Shown piece by piece: positions 27,427 to 38,794 of a stretch of DNA of 64,000 nucleotides (position 1 is its first letter; the number at the start of each line of letters is the position of its first letter). The position numbers and the translations under genes are program-made. A model generated the notes under the pieces. The model worked only from the letters and a program-made list of their open reading frames with translations. It had not been told where the DNA came from and searched no databases. The stretch comes from Dendrophyllia cribrosa (Eukaryota > Cnidaria > Anthozoa > Scleractinia > Dendrophylliidae): assembly GCA_024195265.1 (NCBI GenBank), contig JAJLRJ010000010.1:19048193-19112192 (forward strand), written 5' to 3'.

Positions 27427-30400
27427 CTTGGATTAATTGGTAAATAAATAAAGTGAGACTGATCTGTCGGATCTTTTTCTTTGTCCCACGCTCGTGCCAT
27501 GATGAACATTACGTCTTTCTCAATTTTCGTTTTAGTTTCAAAGTTATCAGAAATGTTTTTTACGTTGTTCTTTGCCTTGCAGATATGATAGAGAAGAATG
27601 CCGTGGAAGGTCTTGAAGATTATTTCCAGTTTCTAGGTAGGCAACCATCTGAATAAATCCTCAGTACTCAACATTGTGACGATTCAGTTACGGACTGACG
27701 CTTTCTTGTCGTTTGATTGTCAGTGGAAAGTCTGAGAAGGGAAACTACAGAGGGTCAGTGGCCTAAGAAAAGAAAAACCTCACCAACGAGAAGGCACAAG
27801 AGGAACCGCAGTCTCAAGAACAAAGAGATTATGGAACCAACTACAGAAGCTTCTATTGGTGAGTATCATGTTGTACACCAACATATCCCCTTATTTACTG
27901 CACTTAGCATTCATTGAGATTTAGTAATAACTGAGTAATGTATTATTGAGATTTAGTAATTATTATTCAGATGTAGCTCAAGGAGAGTTTCCATTGTCAG
28001 ATCAAAATTGTCTTTCTGTTATGTGTAGATGTCAAAACAAGCCTGCTGCAAAGGTTGTCGCCAAAGGTAGCAATATCTCGGATAATGGGTGTAAGGTGAG
28101 TAAAACAGCCAATACTCTTCACAATAATGTTGCTTTGACTAAGCATGTTTTTATTAATAAGGTGTTAGTGGGTTGCGTTTTCCAGGTTAAAGCCTGGTTT
28201 TCACTAGCGACATAAGCATAATAACAAGCATAAGCAAAAGCATAAGCATTAGAACAAGCACAAGCACAAACATAAGCATAAGCATAAGCATTAGAACAAG
28301 CACAAACATAAGCATAAGCATAAGCAAAAGTATAAGCATTAGAACAAGCACAAACATAAGCACAAGCATAAGCATTAGAACAAGCACAAGCACAAACATA
28401 AGCATAAGCAAAAGCATAAGCATTAGAACAAGCACAAGCACAAACATAAGCATACAGCAAAAGCATAAGCATTAGAACAAGCACAAACAAGCATAAGCAA
28501 AAGCATAAGCATTAGAACAAGCACAAGCACAAACATAAGCAAAAGCATAAGCATTAGAACAAGCACAAGCACAAACATAAGCATAAGCAAAAGCATAAGC
28601 ATTAGAACAAGCACAAGCACAAACATAAGCATAAGCAAAAGCATAAGCATTAGAACAAGCACAAACATAAGCATAAGCATAAGTAAAAGCATAAGCATTA
28701 GAACAAGCACAAGCACAAACATAAGCAAAAGCATAAGCATTAGAACAAGCACAAGCACAAACATAAGCATAAGCAAAAGCATAAGCATTAGAACAAGCAC
28801 AAGCACAAACATAAGCATAAGCAAAAGCATAAGCATTAGAACAAGCACAAGCACAAACATAAGCATAAGCAAAAGCATAAGCATTAGAACAAGCACAAGC
28901 ACAAACAAGCATAAGCAAAAGCATAAGCATTAGAACAAGCACAAACATAAGCATAAGCATAAGCAAAAGCATAAGCATTAGAACAAGCACAAGCACAAAC
29001 ATAAGCAAAAGCATAAGCATTAGAACAAGCACAAGCACAAACATAAGCAAAAGCATAAGCATTAGAACAAGCACAAACATAAGCATAAGCATAAGCAAAA
29101 GCATAAGCATTAGAACAAGCACAAGCACAAACATAAGCATACGCATAAGCAAAAGCATAAGCATTAGAACAAGCACAAGCACCAGCACCAGCAAAAACAA
29201 GCACAAGCATAAGCATAAGCATAAGCATAAGCGCAAGCACAAGTATAAACACAAGCACAAACATAGCATAAACATAAGCATAAACATCATTAACACATTT
29301 GCATCAAGTGAAACGAAATTTGATCCTTATGCTTATTTTTTTTTCCTTTTTTTTTTAATTTTTTGCATTTTACAAAACCAAGCTTACAAACAAGAAATAT
29401 TTCAAGCACAAACAAAATCAACAACAACAAAAAAAAAGAGAAATACAATGTTACAACATTTTGATTGAAGTACACCTACAATCATTGTCAAAAGTCGTTG
29501 GAACACCCTTCCCCTTTCCCCTAATCCAATGTTGGATAACACAGTAAAAGCGCGTTTTTATTTCATTTTTCTAACAACATTGAAAGGTGGGGAGGGAGGG
29601 AAGCACCATTTGCAAACCATCCAGGACATAGTGTTCCAACGTTTTGACAGAAATTGCAATCATTGTCAAAAGTCGTTGGAACACCCTTCCCCTTTCCCCT
29701 AATCCAATGTTGGATAACACAGTAAACGCGCGTTTTTATTTCATTTTTCTAACAACATTGAAAGGTGGGGAGGGAGGGAAGCACCATTTGAAAACCATCC
29801 AGGACATAGTGTTCCAACGTTTTGACAGAAATTGTCTCTAGGTTATAAGGCTTAAATTACATGTCACGTCATAACGCTTTCTAGAAATATCACGAAACAT
29901 CGAACTATTTTAGAGCGATGTTGGGTGTTATCATTTTTTGCGTCGCTACGCGTAAATGCTCTGATCCAAAAAGTATAAAAGAGAAGCAAAATCTCCCCAA
30001 AAAAATACAATTCAAGTAATTACTTCACGATAGTAAAGCGAAAATGGTTTTTAGAGGTTATATTCCTACAGAAATTCGAGCATCGGTCTTTCAGTTGCGT
30101 AGTAGTACTAACATGAGTGTACGCAAAATAGCAAAGGTCTGCGGTATTTCAGCGTCTTCAGCAGTACGGATTTTAAAGGGCGGTATGCAGAGAACGACGG
30201 TTTTTCCTCAGCGGACTGGACGTCCAAAAAAACCTAACAGCGAAACAAGAACGTCTGTTGCTCAGAAATTTACCGAAATTGAGAGAGGAAAATCCAGGCT
30301 TTTCAGTGAGAGATTTGATGCAGGAAAGTGGTGTGAGTGAGACAGAGGCATCTGTGAGGACAGTCACTCGCTTCTTACAACGGCAAGGATTTTTCTATTT

Positions 30401-33400
30401 TCAAACAAGAAAGAAAGGACTTATGACTAAGGACGATTTGAGAGAGCGGGTTCGCTTTGCCAAAGTAATGAAGACCATCTATGACAGGGACGTGTGGACG
30501 AAACAAGTGGCCTTCTACTTGGACGGAGTATCCTTTTCTTTTAAAACTAATCCACTACAAGCGGCAGGGGCACCTAAGGCAAGAATCTGGAGGAAAAGGG
30601 GCGAAGGACTATCTTATGGTTGCACATCTAAAGGTCAGAAAGAAGGAACTGGAGGAAAGCTTGTTAAACTTTTTGTAGCAATCACGTACAATGAAGGCGT
30701 AATTCTGTGCGAGTCATATGAACACCTATCAGGAAAGTTTTTTGCCGCATTTATTGAAAATAATTTTAATTCTATGTTTATTAAAGCGAACAAAAATGGC
30801 AGTAGGATGTGGCTTCAAGATAATGACCCATCACAGTCAAGTCAAACGGCGCAAAATGCTATGAAAAATTGTAACTGTGATAGAACACTTATTCGCATTC
30901 CCGCGAGAAGTCCTGATCTTAATCCTATTGAAAACGTTTTTCATTTAGTGAGATGTAAGCTGAAAAACGACGCTTTAAGGCTGAAACTGACTAAAGAAAC
31001 CTTCGAAGAATTCAAAGAAAGAATAATAGGCCATTTCCGAGTTGCCTTTAGCCTCTCTATCAAAGCGAGGCTAGGTGCGAAACCTTTCATATGAAAATGA
31101 GTTTTTATTGACATGCAAATAAAACTTATTTTCATATGAAAGGTTTCGCACCTAGCCTCGCTTTGATAGAGAGGCTAAAGGCAACTCGGAAATGGCCTAT
31201 TCGTACCATTTATAGCATTCCAGTTGAAATAATTAACAATACGATTGCATCAATGCCCGGACGTCTTGAATCGATCATAGAGAAAAGCTTTCGAACAAAA
31301 TATTAAACAGACATTTATATCTGCTCCACTTTAATGTATTTTACCATGTCTATTAAAAATATACATTTATACGAAACAATAATAAACATTTGAAGCAAAT
31401 TAGGACGCTTTTACATTGACTTGGTGTTGCAATTGTCATGTTTACATTTCGTCGCGCTTATCATGACGAGTTACCATTGTAACCCGTGCAAATTAAAAAT
31501 AGATGATCTTTGATGAATTTTTAATATATTTGGCGAGTTACAATGGTAACCCGTTGAGGATCAAATAACAGTACATGTATTATAATTTAAAAGTGTTTAA
31601 CTTTGATACTTCGCTATGTACAATCTATATTTCAGTTACAATTCTATTGTAAATTTAACATGGATTAGCTTGTCTAATTTAGATCAATACCTGTGCGATT
31701 CCGAATTTAGTAATATTTCCATATTAATAAGTTTATGTTATTTCAGCATTTACTTTACTTTCAACTCGGATAATTTCAACTTTATAACATGCAACACAGT
31801 GAAATAACTATTAAATGAAATAAAAACAACTGCTATTTTTTTTCATCTTTGTCTATCCAATTATTAGCTGAGCGAAACACTTGCCACAAGAGTTGACATT
31901 TACTTGTTGGGCCTCTGGTATTTGAGCTGTTAATGAAAAGACCCGCCATCTTACGGACATCATTTCAGTTTCTCTTTCATCAATTACACCGCCTTTCACT
32001 GAGGTGATTTCACTTTTTGAAGTACAGAAAATCGGGCTATCCTTGTCGAATATTATGTCCTGTGCATAATGAGTTTTTGGAGCAGAAAAGTGAACAGGCT
32101 GCCCTTCCAAAAGCAATAGCATGTCTTGCCATGGCAAAACATGAGCTGTCCACCCAAAGTCATTAAGAAAAATTATTTCAGCAGATTCGGCGCCTATCCA
32201 TGCAAACGTTGTGCTCGCAGGATTTAAAAACGTATTGTAAATGACTGTCAAAGGATTTAATAGAAACGTTTTACCACAATTAGCGCTACCCTTCAAAAAA
32301 ATGTTACGATATTTCCCTCTTCCTTTTTCCAATAATTCACGAACTGCTGAACTGAACTGTATTTGAGGGATACCATTTCGTTCTAAAATCTCGTGAGCCA
32401 TAGTCAACCAACGTCCGTTACAGTTCTCCACGCATTCTCCCGCTAAAGCAGTCTGCAGAATTTCCAATCGCGACATTTGTTGTCGTTTTAATTTCGCTTC
32501 GGATTCCTCTATTTCCCAACCTGTTTTAATAGCTTCTTCTACGGTTTTCTTTCCTCTGTTTACTATGAATTGTGCCAAATCCATTTTCCCCTCTGCTTTT
32601 TGCCTCTTAGCAAGTGCAAGAAGTTCCAAGTAAGTTTTAATACCTTTAGTAACCGCTATTTCGGAGACTTCAAACATACTCAGGCGTGGTGAGCGCTTTC
32701 TCCTTTTCGCAGATCGTTGACTCCTTTCTTCATTCAATTCTTCGCTTTCATCTTCTCCCAACTCTCCCCTCTCTGCAGCGACTGCTTCGCTGGCTGCTGT
32801 TGTAGCGGGTGGTTCAGTGTTCCACAGATCCGGGTGCCCAGGTGAAACCAAAACTTCTCGATCTTCTTTAGTAACATAACTCCATGCAGAATAATAATTT
32901 ATATGGCGATTTGAAAAATGGACGTTTATTCCGTGTTGCGAATGAATGGCTTCCCGTACATTTAACCAACGCCTGGGCTTGGACAGTTTTATGGCCATGT
33001 GGTAATGAACGCCACCGTCTTTATGGTACTCAAGGCAACACGACCAATGCTCAAGACGAGCTTCATTATTGACATCGCGCAAACTAAACGCTTCCAAAAC
33101 GATGTTTGCAAAACTTTGGCGAGACGATACTTTGATTGTGTCTGCTCGGCTGTAAGTAATAAGATAAACGCGTCTAACGTCTCTTACTCCTAAACTTTGC
33201 TCCTCTGAGTATACACTTGCTAAGCGTTCCATTTTGTACTTTTTTTCAAAGAATACTACAGATACTTCTACATCAAACAAAATGTTTCCAAGACCACCGT
33301 GAATGCGACGCGACGCCAAGCGCTTTGTTAAATAAAAAGATGATGCGATAAGACGGCACGCGACATTTCAATGATTAGCGATTTTACTGACGACAAGTAA

Positions 33401-36400
33401 TTTGGCCTGAAATTACAATAAACGAATAATGGCGCATATATTTATTCCCCAAAATATAGTACGAATTAAAGTACACAGATAACAGCGATTGGTGTAACAT
33501 TTTTCTAACTGTAATGCAATTTATTACAGACATATGATACTTTTGCACCCAACACAATCATTGTCAAAAGTCGTTGGAACATCCTTCCCCTTTCCCCTAA
33601 TCCAATGTTGGATAACACAGTAAACGCGCGTTTTCATTTCATTTTTCTAACAACATTGAAAGGTGGGGAGGGAGGGAAGCACCATTTGCAAACCATCCAG
33701 GACATAGTGTTCCAACGTTTTGACAGAAATTGTAGATATAGAGGGGGTAAATAAGAGATTGGATTTTTAATTAGTATACAGATCAAGATTTATTGACTTA
33801 TGAATAGAGTTCAATTCTATATTTGTACATTAATTTTTTATAAAATCAGAGATCAGTAATGAATCATTCTGGAGTTTTCTTTTATAAATATGGTAACGCA
33901 AAAACAGTAGAGTGTAATTTAATTTTTTCTGTAATACATCAGATACAGTAGATAGCCCAAATAAAAATTCCTCAGTGTTAAGATTGAATGCAGAATTGTG
34001 AGTTGTATTAAACCATTGCAACACCTTCTGAGCGAAAGACACAGTGAACTGACAACTTATAAAGCTGTGATCAATAGAATCCTCTTCTTCGCAATAAATA
34101 CAATCACTATTTTCCTTAATCTTGAACCTAAAAAGTTCCTTCTTGGTCACAATAATTCTATGAATGAATTTAAAATGAAACTCACGTAATTTGTTTTCTA
34201 CACACATTCTATGAACTGATTGAAAAATTTCTTTCCAGCATATGTTTTCAGGATTGATCGATTTAATCCACCGTTTAGGTCCGGTTTGTGGATTTGTGCG
34301 TGATTTGTTGACAAGCAGCCAGTAAAAGTCCTTTGATTTTGTTTTTAATAAGTTTATATTATTGTTTTCATCGAGAGGAAAGCAAGTTAAGTCATCATTC
34401 ATTATATTTCCATCAGAAGAAGCTATCAGTTCTTTACCTTTTTGTAAAAGATGGTTTGGAATAGCGCTGACAACTTGATAGTACTGAAGAAAGTTGGTCT
34501 TTTCCAAAGAATACTTAGATTTAAATTCATTGAATGGAAGGATATTTCCATCACTATCCAAAAGGTCCACAATCGTCTTAACTCCCTTACTAAACCATTC
34601 ATGAAAAAAGGAAGGCTTTGATCCAATTAATATCTCTTTATTATGATAGAGAATCGTATCACGCAAGTCTGTATTACCATATAGGGTTTTCAGTTCATCA
34701 AAAAAGAGTACAATATCCTTATAAAAGTGAGGTAGGTATTCAAAGTCTTTCACTCGATAGTTGCAAGATAGTAGAAAGTCAAGGCCACCACATTTCTTAA
34801 AATAATAGTCTGGGATTGTCTTCCAATTGAAATGTCCTTTCTTTAAGAGTCTAGGAATTCATGCTAGTCGTAATGCCTTTATCATATTTTCTATATCAAT
34901 CATGCGTAGTCCACCCTTTTCATAATCCTGATATAGACTCGTCTTTTTTATCTTGTCTTGTTTGTTTTTCCACAAAAATTTAAAAAGGCGACCTTGCACA
35001 TTTCCTATAACCTCTTTTGGAACATCGATGTTTGAAGCAGAGAATATCAGCGGTGACACACCTAGGGCCTTAATGATCAAAACTTTTCCAAACAACGTTA
35101 AGTCTCTAGATCTCCACATATCTAAATTTGTTTGAAGTTTTTGGACTTTAAGATCAAAGTTATGCTTGTTATTACCTTTACTATCGTAAGAAAAGAAAAT
35201 TCCTAATATTCTCGTCGGGTTTTCGACCCATTTTAGACTTAATGGTTTGTCTTTCTGGTTAGCTAATTTGCCTAGCCACATTGCTTTAGTCTTTCCAATG
35301 TTTAGTTGTAGCCCTGAAATTTCACCAAAAGATCTTATAAGTTGCAACCCATTTTCCACTGATATTAAATCCGAACACAAAAGGTTTGTATCATCAGCAA
35401 ACTGACTCAGCTTAATTTCATTTCTAAACAAAGAAATACCATGGACCTCATTACTTTGGCGAATTTTGTTAGACATTATTTCTGCTGAGAGAATAAACAA
35501 ATATGGGGAGAGTGGGCAGCCTTGCCTCACTCCAGTAGAAGGTTTTATCCAGTTAGTTGCGAAACCATTGTTAACTGCTGCACTTTCGATCTCGCTATAG
35601 AACACCTTGACCCATCTTCTTAGGCCTTCTCCAAAGTTATACACTTTTAAAGAATGTTGTATACAGAACCATTCCAATGTATCAAAGGCTTTACGAAAAT
35701 CCAGTGACACAAGAATACCTGGGATGTTGTCTTTGTTAGTTTGCTCCATGACATCACTTATAAGCCTAATATTTTCACCAATGTATCTATCTTTTACAAA
35801 ACCTGTTTGGTCAGGGTGGATAAGATGAGGTAATAATGGTTCTATTCGTTTAGCAATTGCTTCATCCTTATGCTTATGCTTATTTCGCTGGTGAATTGTT
35901 TTGCCAGAGTGCTATGTAATTAAAGGGGCAGTATCACGAGATTCCACGCGCGGCACTGTTCATTGTTCTTGCACCAGAATTTTGGACGTATCACTGTTAA
36001 AAGTGATTTTTTTTTCTTCCGGCTATCAAAACGGATTTTTTGATTCAACAAATACCTCCACTTCTCGACGGCCTTTTTGAATTTGCCGAATCAAACTTGA
36101 AAACATGGGCCGAACGTTTTCAAGTTTCGCCCTCATGATACTGCCCCTTTAATGGCACGCAGCGTAATGACAGGGTTATTGAGATCGTGGATCGCTTCTA
36201 TTTTTGTTATGATACAAACCTTGTATATATGTACGAAGAAGAGATTGTGGAGCAAAAAGAATTAAGAGAGCTATAGGATCAACTACAGTGGAACCTCCAT
36301 GAAGAGGATACCCTTTGGGGCGAAGAGGTTTCCCTATGAGTGGAGGTTCACCGGTGTTGTTAGTAATTAACCACTTCAACAAAAAATGCCTGTTTTCTTG

Positions 36401-38758
36401 ACTTAAAAATTAATTAATAATTCATAAGCACATGAACCTATCAGAGAAGTTAAATTGATCACGTGCATGAACCTTTATACCTGGTAATCCATGGTCATTC
36501 TGAAACGCCTGGAGAGGGATTTGATTTCAGTCCCGGGGAAAGTGGGGTTCAATGTGCAAACAATGCAGTTATCGCTGAATGTTTATTGAGAATGATTTTA
36601 AAATGACTACCGTGATCTTTATATAACAAGAGGCTACACGTAGCCTATACTCATGCGCATGAGACTCTAAGACGCGTTGATTGAAGCTACTAATTTTTCT
36701 GCACTCGCTTTTAATATTTAATTTATTGATTGCCGGTCAAATCCACACTCGTCTATTACTTTCCAAGCCGTGAATTATTTCTGTTACATTTGAAAAGACT
36801 ACTCAAAAAGCAATGAATTCAGTAATAATCGACATTCATATGACACGCATTCCACAGTCCATAATCCACAGAAGTCCAGTCCCGAAGTCTAATTTTTTTT
36901 AAAATCCGATGGGCTGTAGTAACGACGCCGTTTTGCCGTGTGTTTCTATTGTTCTTTCTTTAAAAAAGTCTTGAAATTACTTACCACAGGCAGCGAAGAC
37001 TGCTCCGACACAGGCATTGTAAACAATCGGCAGTAAAAAGGGGAATAAATTGACAATATGCTTACCAGCGCGAGAGATCGATGTTTGTTATTTTTGCCTC
37101 GGAAGAACATAGCTCTTAGTTTTTCAGAATCGCGACAAATTCGGCCTTACGTTGTATGCTGTGTATAAAAGCAACATTCACCTCGATGGGAGAAATACAG
37201 GACTGACTTATACCCCAGTTCTTAGTTTTTCAGAATCGCGACAAATTCGGCCTCAAGTTGTATGCTGTGTATAAAAGCAACGTTCACCTCGATGGGGAAA
37301 AACAGGACTGACTTATACACCAATAAGACCAAATGACGGAAAATGTTTGTCATGCGCATGCGTAAGAAACATTTGTCTTATATTTCAGAAAAGAAGCAAT
37401 TTTTCTAAAGCAACAAGACGATAACGACCCGCATGTTCCCAAGAATTATCTCTTACGCTTTCTGTGTAAAGCGCGTTTCTATTTTTAATTGTTTTTATGA
37501 AGAAGGCTACCACATGTGAATACTAATATTAATGAGTGACATTTGTGATCCTCGCAGTGTGCTCTCAACTTAAGCAGTTGAAAAAGCAACCTGAAAAAAA
37601 TTCAGGCTTAACGGGATTCGAACCCATGACCTTGCGATACCGGTGCAATGCTCTATCCACTGAGCTATCAAGCCACATGGTTAGATGGTCAGTTGTGAGT
37701 TCGTAATATAAACGATGATAGTGAATATATATGAATGTGAATATGTGAAAATCATATATTTGTTATATATTTCATGTTTTTTCCGCGCCTTCTCACTGCG
37801 CCAGCCTCCATGCCTCTGAAAAAGCATGTCCGGTACACCAAGAGCGGCGGCTGCTGAAGCTCCTCCTGAACGCAAACCATGGATTCCAAACTAAGCCGGG
37901 TCTAGGCCCTCCTTGAGAAGTTCCGTTTTGATCTGCTCGTTGGAGCGACTGTAAGACATCAGATCTTTCCTTAGACGGATTCCTCTCTTAGTATGAACAC
38001 GTCGAAATAATGGTGCGGCTTTAAGAATTTCTCCACAATTGTGACGGGGTGGGGGGAGTGGGGGGGGGGGGGGGGGGGGGGGGGCATACTGCAACGGGCT
38101 ACAAAAACCCATGATCCCTCACGGAACTGATCATTCTTACGCTTCTCCATAAAAATAGCCACATGTGAATCCTCAAAATGCAAACGGTCCACAGTCAAGC
38201 GGTACAGGTCATCCCATCGGAAAAAACCAAAGAACCCTTGGGAGAACAAAGCCGCCAATTGGATGTCAGCAAGGTTACCCCTCTCTAGGCGACTGATAAC
38301 TGTCCTTACTAGGCCAGCAGACAAAGGCTCCTTACGCTTTGGTGGTCGAGCAAGAATACGCCTGGCAGCGTCAACCGCTTGCTTCACCACAGGGTACTCG
38401 CTTGCCTCCTTGTAACCACTTCTTATGGACCCAGCTCACTCCATACACTTCTGTATTCCCTGAGGACACTGTTCGGATTTGCTGAATAAGAGACACGATA
38501 TACAGAGTAAAAACAACTGGGTCTGCAGGCAAATAAGAGGCATTGTGCTCATCAGCCCATGTCTTCCAGGACTTGTACGCCCGAAGATAGGTCGTTGCGG
38601 TTGAAGCGGCTCTGTCCAGAACCAACACTGCTGGTAACAACCTAGTCAGTCGCCTCAACTCTGGATGTTTAAACCAATCCACTCCAAATTCAAAAAATAT
38701 AGTGTCACCAATAAGTGTGTAAACGCTAGAACCACTGACACTTTAATAAAGTTTTACC

Positions 38759-38794
<36 letters not shown>

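Larger units (their letters stand above)
29479..33732. mobile_element. Hybrid element: Tc1-type transposase plus HUH-SF3 Rep, bounded by 178-bp foldback repeats
   Basis: The unit has 178-bp repeats at 29479-29656 and 29657-29834 (left, tandem) and 33555-33732 (right, same orientation). Each repeat starts CAATCATTGTCAAAA and ends TTTTGACAGAAATTG, so the whole unit also has inverted ends. TA lies immediately outside both outer edges (29477-29478, 33733-33734) but not at the inner edges of the repeats, so the unit inserted as one piece. It lies in the 3' UTR of a LINE that is otherwise continuous. Inside are a broken Tc1/IS630-type transposase (+) and an intact Rep-like gene (-), convergent. Confidence 0.82.
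29337..35863 (-). mobile_element. L1-like LINE, 5' truncated, interrupted by the Rep/transposase element
   Basis: A 14-bp target duplication ATCCTTATGCTTAT lies at 29323-29336 and 35864-35877. In - orientation, the element runs from a truncated 5' end at 35863 through the RT to a 3' A-rich tail at about 29337-29357. Its 3' UTR is split at a TA by the 4254-bp unit 29479-33732. Without that unit the LINE is about 2.3 kb. Confidence 0.82.
28192..35908. mobile_element. MITE whose ends carry AAGCAT repeats, enlarged by expansion and a LINE insertion
   Basis: The left end 'ggttttcactagcgacataa' followed by aagcataa, and the inverse of the right end (caattcaccagcgaaataag then cataagcata), form an imperfect inverted pair. 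A small copy of the same family, without expansion, is at about 44431-44550. Here the internal hexamers have grown to 1.1 kb and the LINE at 29337-35863 has inserted near the right end. Confidence 0.6.

Noticed and set aside
28119..29296. Long - strand frames rich in Leu-Met-Val or Ala-Cys (up to 274 codons)
   Set aside because: Pure translation of the AAGCAT/AAGCAC hexamers; a hexamer array stays open in several frames at once.
30280..30290. Programmed frameshift in the transposase
   Set aside because: The nearby AAATTTA heptamer is not in the register needed for a -1 slip and the required change is the other way; a simple one-base mutation is more likely.
29479..33732. LTR retrotransposon interpretation of the 178-bp direct repeats
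   Set aside because: No RT, protease or integrase inside, the flanks are TA, and each repeat is itself a foldback with inverted ends.
37605..37674. Functional tRNA-Thr(GGU) gene
   Set aside because: One anticodon-stem mismatch, short by a few bases, unusual anticodon for a eukaryote, and a SINE body follows.
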